Positions 1-11,559 of a stretch of 64,000 nucleotides of DNA are shown piece after piece. Below the pieces are notes generated by a model that saw nothing but the letters and a program-made list of their open reading frames with translations, made no database searches and was not told the origin of the DNA. The stretch's first letter is position 1. The number at the start of each line of letters is the position of its first letter. Both the position numbers and the translations under genes were made by a program. Source of the DNA: Trachythela sp. YZ-2020 (Eukaryota; Cnidaria; Anthozoa; Malacalcyonacea; Clavulariidae); assembly GCA_016169945.1 (NCBI GenBank), contig JADLSH010000217.1, positions 682,001-746,000 of the forward strand. Reading direction: 5' to 3'.

Positions 1-2
1 TA

Positions 3-355
3 CCCAGAATTAATAAGACTCTTTCAGAGTTTGTGAATGCTCACAATTCCCACAGCATATCTACTGAAGCAAGAGCCACACCACTTCAACTCATATTTGC
101 ATACCGGCATTTAACCGAGCTACATATTCATCGCTTCATTCCACAACTTACCTTAGTGTTTCTGTTCAAGATTTATTAAGCAGGCAAGAAGAACTTCTTT
201 TTGTGGAAGTATCACCATCCACCACTGTCCTGCCAAGTGACAAATTTGAAGAACTCAAGAACCTAGTTAACTCACTCCCCTCTTCATCTGAGGAAGGTAA
301 AGACCTGTACAGGCAAACTGTTTTAGTCAAGAAATGTAAAGAAGTACATGTATGA
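3..355 (+). pseudogene. Integrase-core (rve) transposon-derived gene, 3' fragment
   Basis: Reads in from the left edge. Frame 3 (from base 3) gives a segment starting PRINKTLSEFVNAHNSHSIS and continuing through STEARATPLQLIF. This pattern is typical of the end of rve/integrase-core proteins derived from DNA transposons or Ginger-like elements. The sense then shifts to frame 2 near 110-150 and continues as VQDLLSRQEELLFVEVSPS up to a TGA at 353-355. The frameshift marks it as decayed or as carrying a sequencing error. The DDE catalytic core would lie upstream, outside the window. The family call rests on remembered motif style only. Confidence 0.5.
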
Positions 356-1054
356 ACTTCTTTCAATAGAACAGCTGAATGTACATTGATAATTACATTG
401 ATACTTACTATACATTGATAATTTCATTTTATTAATAAGTTTGTGGAAACTACTGATTTTGTATATTTGAATGGTAAAGCTCATGGATTAAAAGCCTTGC
501 CAAATATATAAAGGTATTCGAATTACGAGAAAAGTGAAACATGTATGATTTAGGGGATGATGAAATTAGTCCTGTAAAGATAGAAAAGGGTGGTAATGTA
601 CATGTAAAACTTTTATTCTTGATCCAATGAACTCAAACAAAACCCGCAGAACCGGCCTATCACTTGTTTTGGACAATGTAAATAAAGAAATATTAACAAA
701 TATACATATTTCCAAGACTGACTGTTATTTTAGCATTTAGATCAATAATACAAAATTTGGGGATCAAGACTAAAATCATCCAGCCAGTTTGTATATCTTA
801 AGTCTGTTTGTATTTCTTCCATCAATTCCACCCTTCCCACTCCAAAAAAATGCTAAATCTTACTGTCATCATATAACATGTGTGCATCATACCATATTGG
901 TAAGCAACGTTGGAATGTGAGAAGAGGGGATAATGCTGTCTATATGAATTTTGATCATGATGGTCGTAGAGCCCTTGGTTCAACAATCAACACCGAGACA
1001 ATTGCTATAAAATTTTTGGTGCGGAAAACTTTGTACAATATAGCCTTGAGCAAC
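356..1054. other. Non-coding stretch, nothing recognised
   Basis: AT-rich sequence between the rve fragment and a hairpin repeat. I see no long reading frame, splice-supported exon or repeat. Confidence 0.5.
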
Positions 1055-1193
1055 TAGCCTTCTCCGCAGGCAACTCGGTGGTAAACGGCAGAATTCGGCG
1101 GAAACTTGCGCAATATGTAGCAAAGCCTCTCTTGCCTATGAAGTTATTGCGTAATTCTGCCGTTTTCCACCGAGTTGTCTGCGCAGGAGGCTA
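1055..1193. repeat. Foldback repeat, 41-bp arms
   Basis: The left arm (1055-1095) begins TAGCCTTCTCCGCAGG. The right arm (1153-1193) is its reverse complement with about four mismatches and ends CAGGAGGCTA. The loop is about 57 bp. This is a MITE-like hairpin; no target-site duplication was resolved. Confidence 0.75.
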
Positions 1194-2319
1194 TTGAAAA
1201 ACAGTGTTTTCAAATCTTAATCTCTTAACATTGAAGTAAGTCCAATAATGTAAAGTAATAACTCATATATAGAACATAACACAAATAACGCGAATACAGT
1301 TAAAATGGATAGAATGTTATCTCGAAGGTAGCCCACTCCCTTCATATGTCAGATGGGTGGGTGTGAGTCCTACCGTTTTCTTTAGAAGCGATATAGCCAA
1401 GTCGTTTAATGAATTTTTTACTTTCCCGGATTATATTGGGCACCCTTTCTGAACATTTTTAACATGTTTGGAGACTAACTTGGATTCCAAACTTAGGCAA
1501 GCATTATTGCTATTACGCTAAGGAAACGTTGAGAGAAGTAGAGTCTATATTCTTACAGGTTTTACATTGACCTACATCACAAGGAAACGTGCCGTTTGAC
1601 GACGACAAATTCTGTAGTAGGAGCTACGGAACTGGGCGGTTTTACGGATATTTTTACTATGTCGAAACGATATTAAGGGGTTAACGCTTTCGGAGAAAAT
1701 GGAAGATGTTACAGATTCATTATTCCAGATTTATACATATATAAGATAAATTCTGTACGCGCGACGATAAATTTAAAAATAGAAGGAACTTATGAGTATT
1801 GGGTAGATTAAAAATATACAAAAGTTGGTTCAAACATATCTTGTCTTTTATGAGTAATTTTGCCAAGGTTTTCACTTCAAAGTTGCTTTTGCTGGCATTT
1901 GAAATTGTCTCATTGAAAGGTTTTTCTATCTATCTATCTAAATTCTATACTTTACAATGATTAGCTGGCTGAAGTCAGAGTTAAATATGGTTGATTGAAA
2001 AATGTATGGGATTACAGTTACATGATGCGAGCAATTTTGAAATTACACTGCATAGAACCAATCAGATTGCAACAAACACCACTGATTTCAAAGTTTCATT
2101 TAGCTTATAGGATCACTTTATAATCAGACGCGTAAATTAGACGCAAAGCCGAGGGGTACATTAAATACTAAATAGTCTCGGATGTGCGCTGCGTCTGAAT
2201 ATATGAAATTATGTGATTTCAATATGAATGAAACATTTAATAGAGTATAGTAGGGAGTTTGCTCGTTCAGAATTAATAATATAAAATTAATAGATTTTTA
2301 ACTTCAAATGTGTCTTCAG
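1194..2319. other. Non-coding stretch, probable intron at its right end
   Basis: No recognisable coding sequence. A short (TCTA)n run lies at about 1926-1941. The right edge (CTTCAG, 2314-2319) looks like a splice acceptor for the exon at 2320. Confidence 0.4.
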
Positions 2320-2692
2320 ATTTAGGAATGGGGACGAATCAAGACTCAAACATTGGCTTTATAAAGCAGCTCTGGCTATGTATGTCCTTCAAAATTTTCT
2401 GGTTGCTTTGTTTGGCTCAACAATAGCCGCGTATAAAGTCCTAAGCATTCCCCCACCGGAGACGAAGGTAAACGACACACAAAAACCTGGAGCGAAGTCA
2501 GTTGTAGGTTTATTGTTGTTGGTAACTAACAACGGATTCCGTTATTTCGTAGCAGAATTTTTCTTCTCTAAAATATTTGATGAGAAAGTGGATATATTGG
2601 GTGGTAAAACTATTGAAGAAAGTATTGGTATTCAAGAAGAACAGGATGATCATGATGATCACGGATCACATAGAATTATCCCAATCCCATGA
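2320..2692 (+). CDS. Terminal exon of an unrecognised membrane protein
   Basis: A candidate 3' exon opens after a CTTCAG acceptor. The frame runs FRNGDESRLKHWLYKAALAM and on to a TGA-terminated end, about 123 residues. Two hydrophobic stretches are visible: one around AMYVLQNFLVALFGSTIAAY (residues 20-40) and one around SVVGLLLLVTNNGFRYFVAE (about 65-85). The tail is acidic and His-rich (EEQDDHDDHGSH). An in-frame ATG lies at 2378, but the frame stays open upstream to the acceptor, so this is probably not the start. I considered a STRA6-like multi-pass protein on weak grounds. No upstream exon was identified. Confidence 0.4.
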
Positions 2693-2865
2693 ACACAAGG
2701 ATTGGAGGAAATACAGTCTTAACCATTATTTCTTTCGAGGACTTTCTCAATAACAAGCAAATTTTTTGGGGGTTGCACAGCCACGTACCGCGGTGCTTTG
2801 ACTAGCTATGCTGTTGCGTGACGTGCGCGTGGAAACTGTAGTCGGCAGCACACCGCACACGCACG

Positions 2866-3118
2866 CTGGGGCGGATCTATGGGTCATCAAATCAGTCATG
2901 CGACTGAGATAAAATTGCGCAGATAACGTCAGATAAATCAAATAGTGGTCATCTGCGCGAATCTATGGCTTTTAAATTCTTAACTATATACCTATGTTAT
3001 GTACTTTATATCTATAAATTATTTAATAGCTTATATCTATACTATATCTTTTAATAGCTTAAGTACACGTGTGCGTTTTTACGAGTCTCTGTATTCCTTG
3101 GCACTACGTGTATAAAGA

Positions 3119-3152
<34 letters not shown>

Positions 3153-3350
3153 CGCGGGGAGATTCTAGCCATTTCATTGGTCAAGATGCTAATTTCCATG
3201 GAGATCCGCCATTTTGACTGATTTTCATGTGGGTCTGACCGATTTGCACAAACATAACCTCGTATATGAGCTTTTTGATTGGCTGATCCATTCTTATTGG
3301 CTCAATTTCTCTGCCTGATCTGACTGATTCACTGCTTGAGGTGTTCTAAG
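2866..3350. repeat. hAT-related repeat fragment
   Basis: 2866-2935 (GGGGCGGATCT..., then GTCATGCGACTGAG and AAAATTGCGCAGAT) matches the left end of the hAT element at 32680-32745. 3155-3350 (GATTCTAGCCATTT, GGGTCTGAC, TTTGATTGGCTG, CTTGAGGTGTTC) matches 34957-35120 inside that element. This copy is diverged, has a (TGAT)n expansion in the middle, and lacks a recognisable right end. Confidence 0.6.
3121..3152. repeat. (TGAT)n microsatellite
   Basis: Eight uninterrupted TGAT units lie inside the hAT-related repeat. Confidence 0.95.
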
Positions 3351-3796
3351 ATCGGTCAATGTTTTGCTGCTTTTGCATTATGTGTATTATTAACTGCGAA
3401 GGTTCAATTAAGTCCGTATATAAAAGTCTTGTTTATTTCATACGAGACTGTTTTAATCCATGCACGTGTGAAATAGACAAATGATAAAGGGAATCTATAC
3501 TTTAATCACGAAATACGCGAAGAAGCAAATATACATGGATGCCTTGGATGACAACTTAGAAATAATATAGCCTCGGTAGAAACCACAGCACCGCTATGTT
3601 TTTGAGCGAAGAAACACCTAAACAGTAATAATATACAGAGATTCGATTATTATTTATTCACCTTCTTGTTCTAGTTTTCAAAGTATATTTATTATTATAT
3701 ATAAAGTACTTATAGCTGTGCGCGTTTGTGTAATAGCGGCCTGTTATAAGTAGATGCTGTTGGCATATTATTTTACTATTACTGACGAATATTGAT

Positions 3797-3903
3797 AAAT
3801 AATAATAATAATAATAATATTTAATCAACATTAATACCATTATTGGTACATCGGATACATACACACATACACACATACACACATACACACATACACACAT
3901 ACA
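3797..3903. repeat. (AAT)n and (CATACA)n microsatellites
   Basis: An AAT run lies at about 3797-3819. A hexamer CATACA/ACACAT run lies at about 3856-3903. The flanks from 3351 to about 4130 hold no recognisable gene. Confidence 0.9.
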
Positions 3904-4129
3904 AGCCTTTGACATGGTTAACTAACAACTAAAGATTAGGATACATTATTTATATAAACATTACAATAGACCAAAATTTGATAAAATATCAGAGCAGTAC
4001 TTTGCTACTAGTTTATTTACAGATTTGTCTTTCATTACAAGTATATATAGCTAAATAGGGTCTGATTATCTAAAATTCAGTTCTAAGGTCGGTAAGCTTC
4101 ATATTACTACATTGCATTAAATAGTGTTG

Positions 4130-4815
4130 TTCGTTACCATGCAATCTCGTTTAAATTGCAATGTACGTTTAGATATTCTTTTGTCATATGGAACATTGCT
4201 ACATCGACCAGTTTCAACAGGTAATCTATGAGCTGATATTCGGAGTTTTGTAACTGCTTGACGATGTGACACATTACTAATTTCAGAAATATAGTTTTCA
4301 AATTGAAATTTATTTTTAATTTTTTGAATGTTCTTAACTTGTCTTGGTTTCTACCTTGTTGAATCTTGTCTGTCCAGTGACTGACAAAGTATTCTTGTAA
4401 TTTATTTTTTAAATAATGGCAAAAATTTCCTAATTCGTTCTGAGGTATAATAAAATTTTTCAACTAATTGCTAACTTTACTATCACACAGTTCTAGCAGA
4501 TATGTTGTAAAAGATACTGGTTGTAAATTTAAATCCATGCAAACTTTTCCAGCTTCACCAGCAAGACTGTTACCAAACGATGGGTTGTTGATGCGTAACC
4601 AAAATTTTGCTATCACATTTGATACTAATTTTGATAATTAGAGGGATTCTCCCTAATCCAGCATAGACCGCGAAATTTGTAGATTTTGAATGAACCCCTA
4701 GAATTCTTTTGCAAAATTTTACACGGAGTTTCTCGATATCGTTCGCTACTTTGAAAATTTTACTTTTAAACGTTTCAAAAGAGTCTACCTTTTATAAACC
4801 CGACATATTATAAAG
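4130..4815 (-). pseudogene. LINE C-terminal remnant, minus strand
   Basis: The reverse strand reads, in order: IEKLRVKFCKRILGVHSKST, AGLGRIPLIIK, IAKFWLRINNPSFGNSLAGE, then KLRTFKKLKINF, then after a frameshift HRQAVTKLRISAHRLPVETG and NVPYDKR. This order (ILGVH, ELGRxPL, KLRTFK, KLRxSxHxLxxETGR) is the post-RT C-terminal region of many animal LINEs. Stops and frameshifts show it is dead. The RT half of the same element is probably the minus-strand fragment at 7635-8605; the plus-strand LINE lies between them. Confidence 0.7.
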
Positions 4816-4830
4816 CCATCGTCGCGCAAC

Positions 4831-7624
4831 TTGAACAATCTAATTAATATTTGTGTTAGTAAACCTGGTCCTCCAAAGTGTCGTTCTATCCCCACCTGTA
4901 TAGTAATAAATGCTAGAGCCTTATCCAAACCTAACGCCAGCTCAGGTTTGTACCTAGAACTGAAGAATCATGATGTTGATCTGGGTATTGTCACAGAAAC
5001 GTGGCTTAAATCTACCATTCCTAATCAGGCTGTATGCCCTGACGGTTTTTCAGTAATACGAAAAGACAGGCTTTATGATAGACAGGGAGGTGGAGTAGCT
5101 GTTTTCTGTAGAAATGACTGGAAACTCGAGAGGCTAGAATAATTTTCGAATTCGTATGAATGTTTGTGGACTAAAATAACTACTGATAATTCTGTATTCT
5201 ATGTAGTGGAACTATATCATCCTCCTTCTTCTGAGTACCTCCCTGATGACCTGCTTGATGTCCTGATTGATTCATGTGAACGACTACTATCGTCAGTGCC
5301 CGATGCAAAATTAATTATTGCTGGGGACATAAACCAATTAGAGATAAAGACATTGCTGAATTATCATTCTTTAGCTCAGATTGTGAAGGTTCCAACTCGT
5401 GGTCAAAATATTCTCGATGTGTTTATAACCAATGTGCCCAATTATTGGGAAAAGGCCAAAACGGTAAAAGGCCTTGTGCGATCTGATCATTTGGCTGTAG
5501 AATTTCGTGACTTGAGACAGCATAATAAGTTAAAGATGTGACAAATAATGGAGGATGTTCAATGGGATAACAAGATATGGCCAATCTTTGACGAAAGTTT
5601 TCCAATCATTAAAACTCGAGTATCTAGTAGAGACCCCCCTTTCTTCTCTCCGACAGTTAAACATCTTTTACAGTTAAGGAAAAATGCTATTCGCAAGAAA
5701 GACAGTGAAAGAAATCGTGTACTGCAAGAAAGAGTAAACTGTCTTATCCGCGAGAACCAGCTTAAAGCGGTAAAACAAGAAAATAAGAACCAAAACTGTT
5801 GGTCAAAAAGATGGTGGTCATTAGTCAATAATATAACAGGGCGTGCCAATGGTGAGGTACCTTTAAGTTCTATCTTTGACCCAAAGCGAATGAACGAATA
5901 TTTTCAAAGTATAATTAACAATTATTCGCCGAAGGCGAGGTGAATATCGGTGAATAAAAACCGAGACGAAGTCGAGGTTTTTATTCACCGATATTCACCG
6001 AGCCTGACGTGAATAATTATTTTAGTAAAATTACATAGGTTATTTGGAAAAAAATAAAAAATGCACATTTCAAAAATATTTTAATTGAATATTTACGATA
6101 AAAGCGGCTTAAAAACGCTTTAGGTGATTATCGCGTATTAATCCTAGGTAGCGCAACCAATCAGCATTGAGAATTTTCAATAATCACCTATGTAATTTTA
6201 CTAAACACGGATAATGATTATACTACTCCTCTACCCGTTCATATTCCTAGTGGCACAAAAATTCCTGAATTATCGGCCCATACTGTTTGCAAATTATTGC
6301 TGAATCAGAAACGAACAGCCTCAGGGCCAGATGTCTTACCTTATTGGTTCTGGAACAACTATGCATACGATATCGCGCCTGTAGTAACTACCATCTTCAA
6401 TAGCTCAATTAAGGTTGGTGTTGTTCCAGACATTTGGAAATTGGCAAATCTTTTACCACTCCCAAAAGAAAATCCTCTAACTGAAACTAAGCAACTCCGA
6501 CCTATTTCATTGACTAATATAATAATGCGCCTTTTTGAAAGAGCAATTTATAAAACTGAATTAACTCAACCCATGGAAAATTTCATTCACAAAGATCAAT
6601 ATGCTTATAAAAAGGGTTACAATTCCACAATGGCACTAATAAAAGCCCAACACACTTGGTTGCAATGGCTGGATGGAGACGCCAGGATGGTCAGAGTTTT
6701 TTCGTTTGACTTCAGCAAAGCTTTCGACACTGTACCGCACGAGATTTTATGTAACAAGCTGAAGATACTGCCTATAAACCCTTATATTATATACTGGGTC
6801 ATTAATTTCTTGACAAATAGACACCAACGAGTTGTTGTCGATGGCATAAAAACAGAGTATTTGCCTATAAATCTTGGGGTCCCTCAAGGAACAGTATTGG
6901 GGCCAATCTTGTTTTCAATCATGATCAATGACATAAGACCTGTCTCACCTTCTAACCTAATCGTCAAATTTGCAGATGATATTAATTTAGAGGTCAAAGT
7001 TACAAACGATAATGACACTTCGGTAATAGAAACTAAAAATATTAGCAACTGGGCGGATACTAACCGTATGAAACTGAACTATAAGAAGACATGGGAGATG
7101 GTTATACACGGAAAAATATCATGTCCACTTCCTGAGCCGCTACCTACGATATCTCGTAAAAGCTGGTTAAAAATTCTTGGGGTAACGTTCCAATTGATGA
7201 ACTTATGACCAAAGCCTGTAGTAGAATGTACATTGTCCGGATTTGTAAATACTACGGGTTTTCCAGGAGAGAGTTGGATCTTCTTTTTCATAGCCTCATT
7301 CTATCAATACTAATCTTTGGCACAGAAGTTTGGGGATGTGCGTCTTACTCCAAGTATCTTAATCAAATTGACAAATTTTTAAATCGCTCATATAAGTATG
7401 GATATCTTCTTCAACAGTTATCTATTGTGGACATTTTAAATACAAGAGATAGAAAATTATGGGGGGAAATTACCACGGATTCTAATCATGCCTTACATGT
7501 CTTGCTGCCACCTAAACGCCAATTGGAACTACGTAATCGCGGACACGATTATGAACTACCGAGTGTTCGCACAGAAATATTCAAAAGGGTGTTTTTAAAT
7601 ACATGTCTTTTTAACTTTGTATAA
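4831..7624 (+). mobile_element. CR1/L2-like LINE ORF2, degraded and interrupted
   Basis: A non-LTR retrotransposon ORF2. The endonuclease part (4831-5541) has VTETWLKSTIP, IRKDRLYDRQGGGVAVFC, LIIAGDINQLE and the catalytic SDH in GLVRSDHLAVEF. The linker has KHLLQLRKNAIRKK. The reverse transcriptase part has LRPISLTNII, FSFDFSKAFDTVPH, LGVPQGTVLGPILFSIMIND and the active-site FADD in IVKFADDINLEV. In-frame stops occur at 5140-5142 and 5539-5541. A MITE interrupts the frame at about 5915-6205. A frameshift near 7200 leads into the C-terminal piece (7205-7624, ILIFGTEVWG). The 5' end and ORF1 are missing, so it is inactive. It appears to be inserted in an older minus-strand LINE. Confidence 0.85.
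5915..6205. mobile_element. Composite hairpin MITE, copy 1
   Basis: Two structures lie side by side. The first is a 90-bp hairpin (AATTATTCGCCGAAGGCGAG... / ...ACGTGAATAATT) whose stem carries TCGGTGAATAAAAACCGAG. The second is a segment bounded by inverted TTTAGTAAAATTACATAGGT. A second copy lies at 56907-57200 with few differences. Here it splits the LINE frame between ...SIIN and NDYTTPLP, so it is a secondary insertion. A 4-bp AACA is present at both edges (5917-5920, 6204-6207), a possible target duplication. Confidence 0.8.
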
Positions 7625-7634
7625 CGTTATAATG

Positions 7635-8605
7635 AGAATTTTTAATCCAGACTTTGACTCAGATAATAAAACCAAATCATCTGCGTAGAGTAAACAATTC
7701 AACTGATCTATATCACCAAGTTTAACCGGGGCACATGAGTTGTCGAACAAGTTGGATATATCATTTATGAATATGTTAAAAAGTGTAGGGCGGAGATTGC
7801 ATCCTTATTTTACCCCCAAAGTAGATTTTAAAAATGGAGTAGTTCCGTTGTGTAGTTTAACAGAAGAACTCACCGAGGAGTAAATACTTAACATTATATG
7901 TATGAATTTTTTACTACAGCCATTTACAATTAGCTTAAAGAACAGACCTTCTCTCCAAACGCTGTCGTATATAATGAAACAAGCGAAAATAGACTTGCGT
8001 TTGATTTATAAACATCTATTAACGTTTTTAAAACCAACAGATGATCTGTTGTTTTAAATTCTTTCTAAAGCCTATTTGACACTTGTTTATAATTTTATGT
8101 TTTTCCAAAAATTCATTGAGGCGTGTGTTCATTATTAATATGAATAGTTTACCTAAGCAACTGCTTATGCAAATCCCCCTATAATTATTAGGGTCAGCTG
8201 TATTGCCTGATTTATATATTGGTACAATTAAACCTTTAGACCACAATGAAGGGAAGACACCCTGGGATAAAATGATATTAAATAAATTTTCAAAGTGAAA
8301 TGGTAAAATTTCAACCGAAAATTTAATGATTTCATTTGACAATGATTCACTAGCGCAGAACTTTTTATTCTTTAAATTCTTAGAAATTCTACATATTTCT
8401 TCAAGTGAAATTGGTTGGCCGAGGATATCATTTTTTTCGTTTGCCCAAAGAGTGAAATCTTTAACTATTTGAGCTTCGGTACTAGATCTCTGAGTGCAAA
8501 GATTTACGTTCGTATACTTAAGTTTTTGAAATATTCAAACCATTCAGAAGATGATATTTCATCACACATTTTACGTGTTTGATTTTGTCTTAACTTTTTG
8601 GTCAA
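7635..8605 (-). pseudogene. LINE reverse transcriptase remnant, minus strand
   Basis: The reverse strand reads EISSSEWFEYFKNL, GQPISLEEICRISKNLKNKK, then SLWSKGLIVPIYKSGNTADP and NNYRGICISSCLGKLF, DVYKSNASLFSLVS, LRPTLFNIFINDISNLFDNS and the active-site box LLYADDLVLLSESKSGLKI. The strand, order and decay fit the C-terminal remnant at 4130-4815; the interval between them is filled by the plus-strand LINE. Several frameshifts and one stop are present. The segment between SGLKI and IEKLR (on the order of 100 residues) is missing. Confidence 0.75.
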
Positions 8606-8654
8606 AAATCGCCACTTTTTCAAAAATTAAAAAAGTGGCCAAATCCGCCCAAAA

Positions 8655-8760
8655 AGAAAAGGGGTTAGCCTTAACGAAACGTTAAGGGGTTAGCCTTTAC
8701 TTTTTGGCCATTTTGTAGCCAATTTTGGCAAAAAGTAAAGGGGTTAGCCTTAATAGAATT
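8655..8760. repeat. Degenerate GGGGTTAGCCTT repeat
   Basis: Three copies of AAGGGGTTAGCCTT(A/T)A lie at about 8659, 8685 and 8740, separated by AAAAAGTAAA-like spacers and by an inverted CCACTTTTT/AAAAAGTGG pair just upstream. Function unknown. Confidence 0.6.
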
Positions 8761-8888
8761 GATTAGCTTCCAATACTCTTTAGGTTACTGTCAGCTAAGG
8801 CCTCAAAATGTATCACTGAAATTTGCATATTTTCGTGGTCGTATAGTCGTTCTCGTAGCCGTCGTCAAATCTAAAGTTCCCTATTAAT

Positions 8889-8918
8889 AATTAGACAACG
8901 AGGCCGAGTTGTCTAATT
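8889..8918. repeat. Short hairpin
   Basis: Perfect 11-bp arms AATTAGACAAC / GTTGTCTAATT around an 8-base loop. The surrounding 8761-9430 holds no other recognised feature. Confidence 0.7.
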
Positions 8919-9426
8919 GTATTAGTATTAATCTACTAGTATATTTCAAGCTGCATGTGTAAAATAGGAAAGTTTTTAGCGAAATTTAAGAGCATTCATG
9001 AGCATTTAGGTGGCTTCCTTCGACTTTCGCGGTGGCTTCTTGTTTACAAAACGGCGAACGCCCGAGTAAAAATTCACTAAAAATACACGACTTGTGAGTT
9101 TAAATATTAAAAAAATCAAACCCTATATTGTGCATTATATCGAAGGAATGTTTCAAGTCATATTTGGCTAGTAAGAAAAAGAAAAATGGCTTTAAAAAAC
9201 CAAAACGTTAGTTGTTTTTAAACTGTAAACAATATGGCGGGAAATATCGAAGCACATAAAACATAATTTAACGGAAAAAAGCCTTGAAATTTTCATAGTA
9301 TAGCTGAATGGATGAAAACATTCTTAAATATAGATAATGCTTTAAAGGCCAAGAAAATATAGTTAAATAGCTACAAAGCGATTGTGTTTTCAATGATTTT
9401 GCTCGACATATAAACACAAATTGTTT

Positions 9427-11545
9427 GAACGCATCTAGTGTTGAAAAGTGAAGCCGGAAGTGAATTGCCGCCACCTGACTCAGAGGTCCCAGTTTACTAT
9501 AGATTTGTATTACGGAATCATAGGGTTCGCGTTTTTTTTCCTTTTACACGTTTCTGATTGGACCAATTTTCTTATCCGACATGGATAGAAGTACACGAGA
9601 ACCATTTCGAGGTAAAATACCGATTGCTTTGGCTTCATAACGTAGGTAAACGGGATTTGAAAGTTCGAAGGAGTGTCTAAAGTGGTCTGGAAGTTAGATG
9701 AAATGAACCAACTACACTGTGAACAAAAGCGAAATTGAGGTAAGTCTTCAAAGTACATCTTCAAATTGTTCATGGTTGTTCATTGATTTCGAGATATTCG
9801 TATGCTATATGCATACGCTTTGGTAATGTGGTGCATGGTAAACAAACAGGTTTATAAGTTCAGTCCATCTAAGTAAACTAAGTTAACCATGTACTGATGA
9901 ATTGTATTGTTAATCATGAAAGAGGTTTGTTAGATTTCCTTCTAAATTTGTTGCCACAGGGGTGGCTTCAGGCTTCTTTGCCCAGACAATATAGACTGAC
10001 CTTGCAACAACACTTGTCAACTATTTACAACCAAGTTGTGAATGTGATCAACTGACGTCATGAATTTGATCTTCAGCCAGAACCCAGAGAGGTCTCAACA
10101 GGAGGTTCCCCATCACTGTTGCTTATTCACAATCAAAGCTATCTGCTGGCCCAACATTTTTGAATGCAACACATTAATTGAATAAACTCAGCTTCAGCTC
10201 TGGTCCAACGATTTCCAAACTTTCCAAGAAACCACGATATGTGCTATATTATACTGGCTCGTAGATTTTGAGGCTCAGTTATTGAGGTTCTGTGCACTCA
10301 ATCCCGCACAATGTGTGTGCCCAGAAACCCAATGGCTGGAATCTGAGCCCTGTGTCTGAGCCTAATAACTTTCCTGTATTTGTTAATTCTGAATTTAGGA
10401 AATTGTTCACATGTCAAAATTGTTTGGCAAGACATAAATTTCTCAAAATAATAATTATTATGATCCTGAAGTGATGTCACAGGGATCAAGGCCGGCCAGA
10501 TCCAGACACAGGCCCGAGGCTGGTTGGTGAATGTGCACCCCTCCCCCCTCAACTCGTGCACACACTTTGGTATGAACACATTCTTACCCAACTTTTCCTG
10601 GCACCTTTTGGCATCCCATTGCCCCCTCTGCCCTCTCCTCTTTCCGACCTTGACAGGGATTGGGAATTTTTGAAATTATTAACATTAAAATTGCTCTATA
10701 TTTGTTTTGTTTTATAGATAGTTTAAAAATATGGACCATTTGAAGAAAAAGGAAATGTTGAAAGAGCATACAAATATATTAACTGAGTCACACTGAGTAT
10801 CTCAGTTAATATACTTTATGCTCTTTCGACAGTGTCTGTTTTCCTAGGCATTATATTTATAACTAAATAACTTAGATTAGAGATATTCCAGGCCATATCA
10901 TAGTATATTTTACTATTTGTCAATATCATTCTATGTTAATTCTGAATAATGTCTTAATGATAAATATATGTAAATCACTAAATGTGGAGTAATTGAGTAA
11001 CGCTGTACAGCACCATCAGTGAGTATTTATTGTAACTATCAAAGATATTTAGGAAAACCTGTTGTTGAAAAATGAAACGCTGAATTTTCACTCCATTCTT
11101 TTGCATCAGTTGTAAGCATAGGATAAACACACCTTGTTTTTAAAAATATTCTCATCTTTTGCTATCTTTGATGTGCTTTAATCCACCTAAACGTTTTAAT
11201 TTAAGCAGTATCTGTTGCAAACCAGTGGTTGCAAACACTGTTGTTAGACTTGCAATTAGAAGCCATGAACAAGTTGTTTATCAGAGCTAATAAATTATAT
11301 TAAAACAGTGGATGTTCCTTCGAACTTTCAAATCCCGTTATCCAACGTTATGAAGCCAAAACAACCGGAATTTTTGGCTCCATGTGATAAGAAGATTGGT
11401 CCGATCAGAAACGTGTAAAAGGAAAAAAACCGCGAAAACTATGATTCTGTAATACAAATCTATAGTAAACTGGGACCCGTGAGTCGGGTGGCGGCAGCAT
11501 GACTTCCTGCTTCACTTTTCGCCACGGATTTATTATAAGATGCGT
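9427..11545. mobile_element. 2.1-kb element with long inverted repeats
   Basis: The left arm (about 9427-9690) and right arm (about 11306-11545) are inverted copies. Shared blocks in order from the outside are GAAAAGTGAAGC, CCGCCACC(T/C)GACTCA, CCCAGTTTACTATAG, TTTTACACGTTTCTGAT, GCTTCATAACGT and CGGGATTTGAAAGTTCGAAG. The arms are about 230 bp. The 1.6-kb core has no convincing gene but holds a hairpin at 10740-10840. No clear target-site duplication was found. The organisation suggests a non-autonomous foldback-type DNA transposon. Confidence 0.7.
10750..10835. repeat. Hairpin inside the long-inverted-repeat element
   Basis: The left arm has GAAAGAGCATACAAATATAT and TAACTGAG; the right arm has CTCAGTTAATATA and CTTTATGCTCTTTC. 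Arms are about 35 bp with small gaps. It is a likely nested MITE. Confidence 0.65.
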
Positions 11546-11559
11546 TATCCAGTCTATAT

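Noticed and set aside
3856..3903. Regular hexamer array resembling spaced repeats
   Set aside because: Simple microsatellite without spacers; not CRISPR, and the DNA is eukaryotic.
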